This document shows positions 8,705 to 19,839 of a DNA stretch of 64,000 nucleotides, piece after piece. A model generated the notes under the pieces. That model saw only the letters and a program-made list of their open reading frames with translations, did no database searches and had not been told where the DNA came from. The translations under genes and the position numbers were made by a program. Source of the stretch: Ampullaceana balthica (Eukaryota > Mollusca > Gastropoda > Lymnaeidae); assembly GCA_944989445.1 (NCBI GenBank), contig CALYLW010000137.1, positions 192,134-256,133 on the forward strand. The letters run 5' to 3'. The first letter of the stretch is position 1. Each line of letters starts with the position of its first letter.

Positions 8705-10273
8705 GTGAGTAGCGGAAATCTCTTTAAACTATTCATGCTTCTGCTACAAATTATTTTTTGTACAATGGCTGTGTAATATAGTGATATTGTTAATACAACA
8801 CTCAGATAAACTATTTGAATAAGTGACGATATATTTTTTACTTCAGCTTTAAGGCTTTGAAAGAACAGTCATACTTATGAACAAAGCGTGCGTTTTATAA
8901 ATAAGCAAAGTCATCAATTATTTAAATACATTAAAATTAAAGAATTAAGTGCATATCGGATATATAAAAACTATTTAAACACTAAATTTAGCGTTCTTTT
9001 TGCGTCTTGAAAATTTTATTGTATATTACATTTTTAATTTTTATCTATATACATCTAATTTGTCACGTTGCTGTGTAAGGTTTTCGAAACCTCCACATCA
9101 AATTCGCTTTGGTCGAGCAACATGACGAGTAGTTACCATTGTAGAATTTTATTTAGAATTGGTTGTGGAGGCTGCAGTTTTATATAATTTTTTAAAACTT
9201 TACTAAATTGTAATAAACTGGGACATTTAGCTGGCTTTTAAACTTAAAAAAATGAGAATGAACTATAACTATTGCCGGGGTAAGGTTTTGTAAACCCCAG
9301 CTAAAGAGGCGGTAAATATTTCGGAGATTTTACGTATGTGCGCTAAAAATAGTTGCATTTTTCAGAAATCACATTTTATAAGCATTATTTTAAAACTGAT
9401 TCTTAGAAAATAAAAGTTTGGTGGTTTGTTTTAGTCAAGTGTATGATATAGATATGTTTCTCGCGATCTAATATATGTACAGGTTTACAACTAGACATTA
9501 TGAATCATATAAAATATTGTGTGGGGAAACATTTTGAACTTCGACAGTTGATGGTTAAAAGAACCAATGGAGCTGTAAGATAATTACAGTATTTGTCTAT
9601 AGTGGCATTATGAAAAGTTTTCAGCGTTTTTATAAACTCTATAAACGTCATTAAATTATAAAAAAATATATTTTAAAAAAACGTATTATATTACGCCCCC
9701 AATAACATTCAATACAGTTTTGCAAATAACATATTGTAATATTAGTATTGGATAGCAGCCTAAAACACACAATGTTTTTTAAAATCTCCAGTCCACAGAT
9801 CATCGAGATCAGAGACAAGAAGATTCTCAGGTACTCTCAGAGATTTTGTGTTTTGTTGTTGCTGCAAGTTTAAAGATTAGAGATTAATTTGCTGAAAGGG
9901 GAACCTAAAAAGTTTGATTTTAAAGCTAGTAAGACAAAATATGCAGATAAAAGGAGTTAATAGAGAATATAAGAGAGTGGGTGAGGTGTGAGAGAGTCAA
10001 TGGATATAGGCAGTGGTTTTGAGAGAAAGAGAGAGGAAGGGGAAAAGAGAGGGATGTAGGGAGAGAGAGAAAGAGAGAGAAACAGTGTTTAAATAGCGTA
10101 GATTTAGAAATAAATTTTTAAAAAATGATTTCTAATTTTTTTTAAACACACAAAAAACCACAAAAACAAACAAACAAACAATCAAACAAACAAACATACA
10201 AACAAACAATTCAAGCATCTTTAAATTATTAATTCAACATTATTACTTAAATTCTATTCCGTTTCTTTGTTAG
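8705..10273 (+). other. Intron 6, copy A
   Basis: AT-rich intron shared with copy B. It has a small perfect hairpin GGGGTAAGGTTTTGTAAACCCC (9277-9298), two arms of an AACCTCCAC/GTGGAGGCT inverted repeat around 9090-9175, and a GA-rich plus CAAA tract at 9960-10215. It ends in acceptor TTTCTTTGTTAG. Confidence 0.5.
9960..10215 (+). repeat. GA-rich tract followed by (CAAA)n
   Basis: A purine-rich GAGA tract (9960-10085) is followed by CAAA/CAAAC repeats (10148-10210). The same pair lies in intron 6 of copy B (25730-25985) and inverted at 19095-19330. Open frames on these tracts are low-complexity artefacts. Confidence 0.85.
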
Positions 10274-10297
10274 GACCGACTGGAAATTATGAGACAG
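10274..10297 (+). CDS. Exon 7: 24-nt microexon, copy A
   Basis: A 24-nt exon sits between acceptor TTTCTTTGTTAG and donor GAGACAG|GTAAGA. With the flanking phase-1 G it encodes GPTGNYET and keeps phase 1 on both sides, so it can be included or skipped without changing the frame. It is identical in copy B and in the inverted fragment at 19009-19032, and the splice signals are conserved in all three. Calling it an exon rests on signals, phase and conservation only. Confidence 0.5.
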
Positions 10298-10479
10298 GTA
10301 AGAAGCATTTATTTTTAATAAATGTAATGGATAAGAAAAAAAACATAAAAAATTAAAGTATTTGTATACATTTTTTAATCAAAGTGCAAGCTAAATTTGT
10401 TGATTTTATGATTTTAAATCATCTTTTATACCTCATTTTAGAATTCATTTTGGGTTTCTGATGAGAGATAATACTCTAA

Positions 10480-10640
10480 CGTACATGGAAATATGCTGAT
10501 TGCATAAAATCATATGATTATGTACATGGTAATAAATATGCTGATGTTTATGGTAATATGGTGATGCACATGTTATTATGCTGATGTACATGTTACTATG
10601 ATGATGTTACTATAGGGATGTACATGGTAATGTGTTGCGG
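10480..10640 (+). repeat. CATG/TATG-rich imperfect minisatellite, copy A
   Basis: Degenerate repeats of roughly 18-21 bp built on TACATGGTAATATGSTGATG. On the minus strand they read as a His/Tyr-rich stretch (HYHVH, HKHQHIYYHVH in sister copies). Sister arrays lie at 26270-26410, 30540-30720 and 43390-43555. Confidence 0.75.
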
Positions 10641-10812
10641 ATAAACATAGGACGCAATAATCTTCTGTTATAGAAGTGTGGTGGTGGCACAAATGACGAG
10701 TGTCATTGTCAATGACATGGGTAACATCAGGTGATAGAGTTGACATGAGAAATAAACAGTGACACAAAAATTGAACGGCAATACGCAATATGAAATTATT
10801 AGGTACAAACAA
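10576..10812 (-). pseudogene. Minus-strand signal-peptide/His-rich frame, copy A (C-terminus lost)
   Basis: The frame begins MFVPNNFILRIAVQFLCHC and looks like a signal peptide. A short Cys/His part follows (RHLCHHHTSITEDYC), then it enters the CATG repeat and stops. The transmembrane exon part seen in copies C and D is missing: homology ends near 10445 at a sequence reading VRVLSLIRNPK in copy B. I do not recognise the protein. Conservation of this frame in four repeat units, and the signal-like start, are the reasons to list it. Confidence 0.35.
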
Positions 10813-11089
10813 AATTTTAGTGAAAATAAAATATTACGATATGATAAGTGGAGACACAGGTTGAAAAACAATAAAGGAGGCAAACCCGATTTTTGTGCGA
10901 CAATTTGATTGACACTATTCAAACTGTATTTAATTTATGTATCAGCAAATTTAAGGAATTTAATGTACTTCATAGGGGTCCGCTCAACCCCAGAACAGAA
11001 ACAATTTTATCACGCGAATTTCTCAGAAATTGAACGTCTTTCTTGAAAGTCCGCTCAGACCAGTCGAGTTTGATTCTTCCTCAGCTTCT

Positions 11090-11300
11090 GTTGTGAGGAC
11101 GCCCGAGTTTGTAGCAGACGACGCCCGAGTCGGTAGCAGACGACGCCCGAGTTTGTAGCAGACGACGCCCGTAGCAGACAATGCCCGAGTTGGTAGCAGA
11201 CGACGGCCGAGTTTGTAGCAGAAGACGCCCGAGTTGGTAGCAGACGACGCCCGAGTTGGTAGCAGACGTCACCCGAGTGATGGCAGACGACGCCAGAGTT
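11090..11300 (+). repeat. 22-bp minisatellite (GACGACGCCCGAGTTGGTAGCA), copy A
   Basis: About nine imperfect copies of a 22-bp unit (GCCCGAGTTGGTAGCAGACG plus AC). The period is not a multiple of 3, so frames read through. It always precedes the 18-bp array by about 100 bp of conserved unique sequence. Confidence 0.85.
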
Positions 11301-11412
11301 GGTACCAGAGGACGCAGTGGAAGAGGCGGTAGGGGTCGCAGATGTTATGGAGGTTGTGGAGTGTTTGGTCCGCCCTCGAAATTTGTTGACGCTGGCTATC
11401 TTCTTAATTCAA

Positions 11413-12530
11413 AATGGCCCTTTTGAGGGCCAGGGCCCTTTTGAGGGCAGCGGAATTTTTGAGGGCAACGGCCCTTTTGAGGGCAATGGCCCTTTTGAGG
11501 GAAACGGCCCTTTTGAGAGCAACGGCCGATATGAGGGCAACGGCGCTTTTGAGAGCAACGGCTCTTATGAGTGCAATGACCCTTTTGAGAGCAACGGCCC
11601 TTATGAGGGCAACAGCCCTTTTTAAGGCAGTGGCACTTTTGAGAGCAACGGCCCTTTTGAGGGCAACGGCCCTTTTGAGGGCAACGGCCCTTTTGAGGGA
11701 AACAGCCCATTTGAGAGCAACGGCCCTTTTGAGGGAAAAGGCCCTTTTGAGAGCATAGGCCCTTATGTGGGCAACAGCCCTTATGATGGCAATGGCCCTT
11801 TTGAGGGCAACGGCCCTTTTGAGAGCAACGGCCCTTATGAGGGCAACGGCCCTTTTGAGGGCAACGGCCCTTTTGAGGGCAACGGCCCTTATGAGGGCAA
11901 CGGCCCTTTGAGGGCAACAACGGCCATTTTGAGGGCAACGGCCCTTTTGAGAGCAACGGCCCTTATGAGGGCAATGGCCCTTTTGAAGGCAACGGCCCTT
12001 TCAAGGGCAACGGTTCTTTTTAGGGCAAATGCCCTTATTAGGGCAATGGCCCTTTTAAGGGCAATGGCCCTTTTGAAAGGAACGGCCCTTGTGAGGGCAA
12101 AAACCCTTTTGAGGGCAATGGCCTTTTTGAGGTCAACGGCCCTTATGAGGGCAACGGCCCTTTTTATGGCAATGGCAGTTTTGAAAGAAACGGCCCTTAT
12201 GAGGGCAATGACTCTTTTGAGGGCAACGCCTCATTTGAGGGCAACGGCCCTTATCAGTGCAACGGCTCTTTTGACGGCAACGGCCCTTTTGACGGGCAAC
12301 GGCCCTTTTGAGGGCAACGGCCAATTTTTAGGGCAACACCCCTTTTGAGTGCAACGGCCCTTTTTGGAGCAACGAACTTTATGAGGGCACGACCCTTTTG
12401 AGGGTAACGGCCCTTTTAAGGGTAACAGCCCTTTTGAGTGCAACAAATGCCCTTTTGAGAGCATTGCCCTTTTGAAGGCAATTGCCCTAATGAGGGCAAC
12501 GTCCATTTTGAGGGCAACGGCACTTTTAAT
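11413..12530 (+). repeat. 18-bp minisatellite array (GGCCCTTTTGAGGGCAAC), copy A
   Basis: About 60 imperfect 18-bp units. Five of the six frames are naturally open: plus frames give GPFEGN and ALLRAT, and minus frames give VALKRA, LPSKGP and CPQKGR, while the third plus frame has TGA in each unit. Long overlapping frames on both strands therefore follow from the unit itself and do not show a gene. The unit also contains the imperfect palindrome GCCCTTTTGAGGGC, so single strands could fold into many small hairpins. Confidence 0.95.
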
Positions 12531-12555
12531 ATATATATAATTTATACATTCTGTT

Positions 12556-12670
12556 AGCGGACCTTCCGTGCAAGGATCGGCCTCATCAGCCATCTGCGCA
12601 CACACAAAGCCAGTCCCAGCAACCCTCGGATGACTAGAGTGGTCTTCGTCGAATTGTCGGACGAACAACA
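12556..12670 (+). mobile_element. LINE 3' tail with C2H2 finger remnant, copy A
   Basis: The frame reads RTFRARIGLISHLRTHK, the second half of a C2H2-type finger with the RIGL-x-SH-x-R pattern seen at the C-terminus of some LINE ORF2 proteins. A short tail ending GACGAACAACA follows, then TA repeats. The same tail is at 28211-28331, 33333-33504 (longest) and 38571-38690. Confidence 0.65.
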
Positions 12671-12917
12671 TATATATATATTATATATTTTGTAATTTAT
12701 TTTTAAAAATATTTTTTTATAAACCGTCACCATATATCTATTCATTTAACTTATATGTCACTGTTTTAACACATCTCTTCAAACTTCGTTTTCAACATTA
12801 ATTAAACAACAATCGAACATTTATTTAAAAGATAAACGTAGGTTAAATGTGCACCATCATGTCATTATAAGTTGTAATTAGGATATGAATGCTTTACATT
12901 AAATGCTTTTATATAAG
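12671..12917 (+). other. AT-rich spacer between LINE tail and hAT
   Basis: TA-rich sequence followed by about 200 bp conserved in the same position at 28936-29155 and 39606-39830. No gene signal is seen. Confidence 0.5.
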
Positions 12918-14159
12918 CAGTGGCGTCACTAGGGGGTGCAGTTGTGGCGGGCCACACCGGGTGACTCCCATCAGGGGGTGACACCCAAGCCTACAATTTA
13001 CTGTGTACGATTTTATGTCCGAAAAAAAGAAGACCCACTTTTTGCATCTAGAAAGAAATTGAGAAATACATTGAAATACGTTTAAACCGAAAAATTATTA
13101 ATATAATAAAATATAAGTTAACTAATAAAATCAAATATCAGTTAACAGGCAATAATAAAACATCTCCATAAACTACCATAAAACTAATTAGGAAAAAAAG
13201 GAAACAACAAGCCGCACAATTTTAAAAATGCTGGACATAAAAGAAGCGGTGTCTTTTGTTTTAGAAGAAAATCCAACATACTGGGCTTTGACATACCGAC
13301 ACACGGAGTCAGCCTGTGAGACCAATCGCAACTCACTAATTACTCCACGACAGTTGAGGGGGGGGGGTGGGATAAGTTTTTACTTCAAAAAATAAATATA
13401 TAGGTTTTCTTTGTTTTTGGTTTTTTTATTTATAGGAAAATAAGGTATTTAACGTGTTTAAGTTATAATTTTTTAAAATTTATAATTATTAAACATGCAT
13501 ATCTATGTTAATGTAATGTACTCTAAGAAACATGATTTTCGTATTTTTCTTGAGTATATGTACTTTTTAAAATAACCTTTAACACTAAATTAATTTCACA
13601 TAAAACATTTCAGTCTTTCGATTTCGTATGAAACGATTTTCACTGATAGATCGCGTGATGCGTACGTTCGGCAGCCAAAGTAAAGTTGATTTTGAACGTC
13701 GCGATCAGAACCGCACCTGCAGCGACAAATTTTTAACGTTGAAAAAAATCTAATCTGAAAGCATATTACTGATTATATAATCTATTAAATTCAAGTATTT
13801 TGTCTACAATTCATGATTCCACATTCTTGGAGCAGCAAAGGTAGGCCAGTTGAATCCTTTATTTAATTTTGTTAAAACAGGGAAAGATAGTGAGAATTTT
13901 CTCGAATTATTTTTGAGTCAAAATGCCACATTATAGTATACCTTTCCTGGTAAAATAATTCTTTAATAATGATTGACTAATTTTGAAAGAAAGTTACAAA
14001 AGTAAGCCAAATGACACTTAAATTTTGGAACCGTTCAAAAGTTAGACGAATTTTAGAAAATTTAATGTTCTTTTAAAGTATGACAGACACGACTTAAACT
14101 TTAAAAAATGGCATTCAATTAATTAATTAACTTTTTTCAATTTAAGGCTTGTTTGACAT

Positions 14160-14366
14160 TCGCCCCCTAGAATAACAATGTTCTAAGTTGAGTTTTTGAC
14201 AAAAATGGGTTATTGCCGCTGGATATTGTCCATGTTTCAACCTATCATAGCACAAATTGTGAAAGGTGTATCGTGAGACAATTTTGTAGGTGGTACAAAA
14301 TAACAAGGTCCTAACTCAATAAAGGTCTATCAAACATCACATAGAACATTATTCTAGGGGAGCGAA
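14160..14366. repeat. Inverted repeat inside hAT, with antisense copy of the transposase start
   Basis: The arms CCCCCTAGAATAACAATGTTCT (14164) and AGAACATTATTCTAGGGG (14343) are inverted. Inside, 14215-14272 is the reverse complement of 14522-14577, the stretch covering the transposase ATG at 14565. The same arrangement is in the hAT at 39831 (41105-41175 against 41425-41480). It may be a small MITE that captured element sequence, or an internal rearrangement. Confidence 0.6.
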
Positions 14367-14564
14367 TTTTGGGAACATTGTCCTTCTTTAAATAATAAAT
14401 TTTGGCACATGTACTTCATTAAAGAGCGCACGATGAAAGTGAATGAATTTTTTAAAAACACAAACGAATCGTGTAATGAAAACAATAGATTTGAGCTTTA
14501 TTATTAAACAAATACAAAGCTTAACGTTACACCTTTCACAATTTGTTCTATGATAGATTGAAAC

Positions 14565-15249
14565 ATGGACAATATTACAGCGCTTTTAAAATCAGAACAA
14601 CTTCGAAATTCAGTAGAGAACAGAACCAGGTTGAAGAAAAGGGTGACAGGTGAGAAAACAAGAGATGCTGGACTAACTCTGCAAGAAGAAAACACAAGGT
14701 CGATGTTTGAGTGTATTGATCGTTTCCATTCTGAACTCCAGATCAGATCAAGTGCAATCAAGGAAGTAGCAACCATGTTTGAGGCTGTTCAAGCCAAAAG
14801 CTTGATATCTGCCACTGAAGAAGAATTACTAAAGTCCATTCCAAGGTTGTCCACTTTCTATGATGAGTTGTCAGAGTAAGAGCTTTTATTAGAAATACCA
14901 AGGCTGAGAAGGCACCTGAAGGCAGCAGAGATCGATCTCAAAGATGCTGAAGACTGGTCCGTACTTTACGTTTTGCAAATTTGTAGCTAAATGGGACTTC
15001 ATAGAATCTCTCCCCTATCTCACATTGAGTTTACGATTATTTGTTACAATCTGTGTGTCTGTGGCTTCATGTGAAAGAAGTTTTTCAAAGCTAAATCTTT
15101 TAAAGAATTATTTGCGATCTACAATGGGGCAGTCAAGGCTTTCTGATCTTGCCATGTTATCCATTGAAAGTGATTCGGCACAAGAAATAGATTTCGATGA
15201 CGTAATAAACAAGTTTTCAGTTTTAAAGGTCAGAAAATCTAAATTCTGA
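14565..15249 (+). pseudogene. hAT transposase C-terminal remnant, copy 1
   Basis: The frame starts MDNITALLKSEQLRNSVENR, resembling the middle of ZMYM1-type/hAT transposase-like proteins. It ends with the dimerisation motif ASCERSFSKLNLLKNYLRS and SRLSDLAMLSIES. A BED/TTF finger and most of the catalytic domain are absent. The frame is cut by TAA at 14877-14879, where copy 2 has Glu, and by a one-base insertion near 14975 (TTTTGCAAATTT against TTTTGAAATTT). Copy 2 has different stops, so the lesions arose independently. Confidence 0.75.
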
Positions 15250-15397
15250 TTTTTAAAATATATTTAATGACATTGTATTTTGAATTATTACATAATATTC
15301 TGATAGTTGCTGATTTTGCAAACCCAAAACAGAACAGTTACAACCTTACCTCATTTGAAGTTGTACTGTAATGGTTGTAATATTCTAATTTTGGTAA

Positions 15398-17995
15398 TCT
15401 AATATATAAAGCTCAGTTGGTGTTTGTATGTTTGTATGTTTGTATGTTTGTATGTTTGTATGTTTGTATGTTTGTATGTTTGTATGTTTGTATGTTTGTA
15501 TGTTTGTATGTTTGTATGTTTCGACTTTCTGCTAGACAATCACGGAAAAACCAAATGACGGACGGGGACCAAATTTGGCAGGACGGTTCCTTTTACCCTG
15601 AAGGTGGTTTTAAGTTAGTTTTTGTAATTGTCCCTTTTGCCCGAATGCCGTAAATTAAATAATCAGAAAATGCAGAGACAAAGAATAAAAAATTTAACCT
15701 CATTTCTGTATTGAACAAATTTACGCGGACGTTCAAATGCCGTTCAAAGCGAGTTACTTTTGGTGACGTTTTTTTTCCCCAATACTTTATTTTCAGCGCT
15801 GCGCATTCAAAATATACTATAATGTCTAATTACGGTGCGCACATTTTCGTGTACGCTTCATAATTTGAGCTGTGTAGTACAAAGAATTGTCATTTTCTTT
15901 ACTGTTACTTTCTATATATTAGATAGACACGTAAACGTATTTAATTACAACTGCCACACGATGCATTAGATTTAATTGTTTACACGTTTAAATTTAATTG
16001 CGAATTTGTTTTAATTATTTTCTGTTCCATAACTCGACATTTAATAAAAACCTATTTATGTAATAATTGTGTTAGTATGTTTTTCAAGGCTTCATTTTTA
16101 GCGGTGCACGTTCTAAAATCTTTTATCGCCTGATTACTGTGCGCACATTTACGTGTACGCATCTTAAATTTAGCTGTGTCCTATTAATATAACATTTATA
16201 TTTTGTTTGTCTTTTACATAAGCTATTGTTTTTTACAGAACCTATACACTTATACTATTTAAACTTAGGCTACCGGACCTATTAACATAAGTAGATTAAA
16301 CTAAATAAAGTGATCCTGAAAACGCTTTTAATTATTTTGTATCGCGAATTGAATATGTTATGTTCATTCCTTTGATGATGGATTAACATAGGCCATTTTA
16401 AAAATCAATTATTGTCATGGTTTCACATGCGTTTTTAATATAAAATTGATATTTTTTTTAATATTTTTTTTTAAATTAGGAATATAGCCTAATTTCTTTA
16501 TTTATCTTTATTATCTTTGTCTCATAGACGCTGTTGCAAATATTGTATTAATTACAATTATGTTACGATGCAGTTTCGTAAATATATAAGAGCTTTTTTA
16601 GTGACGACAGTGGCAGAGATCTTTTGGAAAAATGTCAACAAAGCAGTGGCCTTTTTTTAATGGATACAAACAAACAAACATAAAAATATCAACTGAGCTT
16701 TATATATTACATAAGCGTTTAAATTATTTTATTTCAATTATTTTCACGATGCATTGTATTAATATTTTACATGCAATGAATAAAGTTGGGATTTTTTAAA
16801 ATTTAATTCATAACTCGACATTTAATTAAAAACAATAGATGTAGCGAGTTTATTTTATGTTGAAAGTGATGGCCTATGTCAAATAAACTTACACTTTAAA
16901 ACAGTTTACTTAAGCTTTATATACGCTATATATTATAAACTTTCGCTACCGAACGTATTAACAAAACTTGACTAAATTTAAAGAAGTGATCCTGAAAACG
17001 CTTAATTAATATGAATTGCGAATTGAATATGTTTTTATGTTCATTCCTTTGTATTCAGAATAGCATATGCCATTTCTAAAATTGCCTTTTAATCATTTTT
17101 AAGATGCACTTACTAACAGACGGTTGAATCTTTTTTTTTCATTTTTTTTTCAGATATAAAATCTGGTGTGTGTGTGTGTGTGCATTGAAAAAATTTTACA
17201 AACTATGATGCCTTATCCGAAATAGGGAACAAAAAAAAAGATTCCGTTTTGAAATTATACACATTGCTTATAAACCGTAAATATAAATCGTAAAATATAG
17301 AGACATAAAAAATGTTAAATATTATTTCCCTGTTCACACAATTATGAATGCGTCAAAAGGAGTAGTTATTTTGGTCCAGTAAATTTACTTTATAACAAGA
17401 CTTTATTTTATGCGGCCAGCTTTCTATATTGTCTACATATGGTGTGCACATTTTTTATATCATTTTAATACGAACGTTTTTTAAACAAAAATTATTTTAG
17501 AAAGTACATTTATAATTTTGTTTATTTGCGCTATGAGTCACTTAGCTTTTGCCTTTTAAAAGGATAGTGCCACGTGTTCTTTATCTCATAGACGTGGTTA
17601 CAAATATTATATAACTTACAATTGTGATACGATGCAATTTCGTTATTATATATTAAATTTTTGAGTGACGAGGGTGGTAGAGCTCTTTCAGAAAACCTGT
17701 AAGTTATGTTAATTTTGTACAAGTGGGAATGAAATTGTAAATTTAGTTATTATGGTCGGCAAGAATCATTATTTAATAAATCATATCTTTTAAATAGTAA
17801 GGTTATTTTAAAAGGCACTGCATTAAGGGAAAACAACTCACGCGGTAAAATGGCATATCTCTGCTTCTCATAAGATTTTAACTTAATAGATGAATCTTAA
17901 ATTTATCTTGGCAAATAAAAATTGTAATATCCAGCAACTAATACTTGGATAAAGGGTCAGCACACTCCCGCTACAAAGTGCGGGTATTTTTCTAG
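15398..17995 (+). mobile_element. Non-autonomous Helitron (2.6 kb)
   Basis: The 5' end A|TCTAATATATAAAGCTCAG follows a host A. The 3' end has hairpin CCCGC-TACAAAGT-GCGGG (17967-17984), seven bases, then CTAG (17992-17995) followed by T, which is the Helitron signature. No Rep/helicase frame is present. An inverted copy of the 5' end lies inside at about 16665-16710 (revcomp of TAATATATAAAGCTCAGTTG), so a second related element is nested. A roughly 300-bp degenerate internal repeat recurs (GTGCGCACATTTWCGTGTACGC near 15835 and 16140). The interior has no supported gene. Confidence 0.75.
15416..15525 (+). repeat. (TTTGTATG)n microsatellite near Helitron 5' end
   Basis: About 13 perfect copies of the 8-bp unit, directly after the Helitron 5' terminus. 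The frames read FVCLYVCM repeats by chance. Confidence 0.95.
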
Positions 17996-18884
17996 TATAT
18001 ATATATATAAACAGAAATGACAAAGAATAATATCAATATTATAAATTTTATAATATTTAGTTCGAAGTATTTGAATATATTCTTGTTGCCAATGTACAAA
18101 ACATCTGGTTCTGCTTTGTCAACTGATTTTGTATCGTAAACAAGTTGTAAAAAAGCTTAGCACTTTATTAATGTTAAAGTTTGTACACAACTTAGTGATT
18201 CAAATCTGTGCGTTGTGGCACACGCACACAACCTTGAAAGAGTTGTTTCAGATACAAAATTGTTTTAAAACATAAATAAAACGTATCTAACAGTGTATAA
18301 AACTTGCGTTTAAATCCTTACACATTTACTTCAATAGGCACTACTTGGGGATCAACACAAAATTTAACTTACCAAAGACGTCAAACAACTGAAAAATAGA
18401 AGAACACATTTAAAGTAGACATTTGTTCATGTTAAGATTTGACTTATTCATTTACAGCAATGTATACAGCATAAAAAGGGACAAACTTAATTTTTTGAAT
18501 AATTTCTTTAATTTGGTAGTAAAGTGTTTGAAACCGCCATCAAAATTTCATGATATTCAACTAAATATGTCAGTTTTTGAGATGCATGAGCATTAGCCTA
18601 TATTTTTAATTTATGATTTGAACAGCTGGGATCATTATATGCCTATCTGTTAAAGCTAAAATTATGTGTGTGATTCTGTGTAGTGTGTATATCTGTGTGT
18701 TTGTGTATAAATAATGAATACAGTCTGTGGCAATTTTATACCCACTTTTTTATAATCCTTTCAAATTATATTATTTAAAAGCACAATTAAATTTAAAAAT
18801 CAAAGAAAATAATTGAAGCTTTTATTGTTAGTTTTAAAAAAATATATATAACGGTAAAACATGAAATTTAAAAGTTTTCAAATG
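17996..18884 (+). other. AT-rich sequence without recognised features
   Basis: Nothing beyond a TA run at the Helitron edge and AT-rich DNA. It is not the expected continuation of the interrupted hAT, so a rearrangement lies at or near 17996. Confidence 0.5.
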
Positions 18885-19575
18885 AATAAAATCATAAAAT
18901 AAACAAATTTAGCTTGCATTTTGATGAAAAAATGTATACGAATACTTTCATTTTTAATATGTTTTTTTTTCTTATCCATTACATTTATTAAAAATAAATG
19001 CTTCTTACCTGTCTCATAATTTCCAGTCGGTCCTAACAAAGAAACGGAATAGAATTTAAGTAATAATGTTGAAGTAATAATTTAAAGATGCTTGAATTGT
19101 TTGTTTGTTTGTTTGTTTGTTTGTTTGTTTGTTTTTTTTGTGTTTTTTTGTGTTTTTTTTTAAAATTAGAAATCATTTAAAAAAAAATATATTTCTAAAT
19201 CTACGCTATTTAAACACTGTTTCTCTCTCTTTCTCTCTCTCCCTACATCCCTCTCTTTTCCCCTTCCTCTCTCTTTCTCTCAAAACCACTGCCTATATCC
19301 ATTGACTCTCTCACACCTCACCCACTCTCTTATATTCTCTATTAACTCCTTTTATCTGCATATTTTCTCTTACTAGCTTTAAAATCAAACTTTTTAGGTT
19401 CCCCTTTCAGCAAATTAATCTCTCATCTTTAAACTTGCAGCAACAACAAAACACAAAATCTCTGAGAGTACCTGAGAATCTTCTTGTCTCTGAATTCGAT
19501 GATCTGTGGGCTGGAGATTTTAAAAATCATTTTGTGTTTTAGGCTGCTATCCAAAACTAATATTACAATATGTTA
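18885..19575 (-). repeat. Inverted copy of intron 6 to exon 7 region
   Basis: This is the reverse complement of about 9735-10400, including the GA/CAAA tracts and microexon 7. Homology ends near 19575. The stretch from 19576 to 19838 is unique, with no gene signal. Confidence 0.85.
19009..19032 (-). pseudogene. Exon 7 microexon in the inverted fragment
   Basis: Same 24 nt as exon 7 of copies A and B, with donor and acceptor intact on the minus strand. No other exon of the family is present nearby in this orientation, so it is an orphan. Confidence 0.5.
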
Positions 19576-19839
19576 TCACACTTTTCTTTAAATGCGAATT
19601 TTCACACTCTAAAATAATAGACGAATCGTTACTTTTTTACAAAGATTCAAATATTTTCATTTTACGGTTTCATAACATTGCTGGTATAACTAATACTTAA
19701 GCTTTTCAAGACATATTTTGGGAATCAAAATACATAATTCCCGTTGTCTGTATTGTTGTAATGTAATGCTGTTAGGTGGCGCTGCGATCGATTTTGTTTC
19801 ATAGTGCTGCACCAAAAATAACACTTTTTTTAACGGCCA

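Larger units (their letters stand above)
1055..10297 (+). pseudogene. Copy A of an unrecognised secreted Cys-rich multi-exon gene
   Basis: This is the most complete copy. It has a signal-peptide exon (1055-1293), a 5'-truncated exon 2 (1601-1713), exon 3 (2783-3008), exon 4 (5270-5481), exon 5 (7013-7241), exon 6 (8420-8704) and microexon 7 (10274-10297). Junction phases from exon 3 on are 1, 0, 1, 1, 1 and all fit. The joined product would be extracellular: signal peptide, many cysteines, and N-glycosylation sequons in most exons. I do not recognise the family. Exons 3 and 5 share C-x10-C-x-C, so the protein has at least two related modules. The lesions are loss of the first half of exon 2 and a one-base difference there that shifts the frame relative to copies C and D. 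No terminal exon with a stop is visible on this strand. Confidence 0.6.
12918..15397 (+). mobile_element. hAT DNA transposon, copy 1, right end lost
   Basis: The left end CAGTGGCGTCACTAGGGGG matches the ends of the complete element at 39831-42676. The interior holds a transposase C-terminal remnant (14565-15249) and an inverted-repeat insertion (14160-14366). Homology to the complete copy stops at 15397, exactly where a Helitron 5' end begins; the right terminal repeat is not found beyond that Helitron. The left flank is the same in all three hAT copies, so they spread with the segmental duplication and not by separate insertion. Confidence 0.8.

Noticed and set aside
11090..11300. 22-bp array as a CRISPR
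   Set aside because: Units are directly adjacent with no unique spacers, and the context is eukaryotic.
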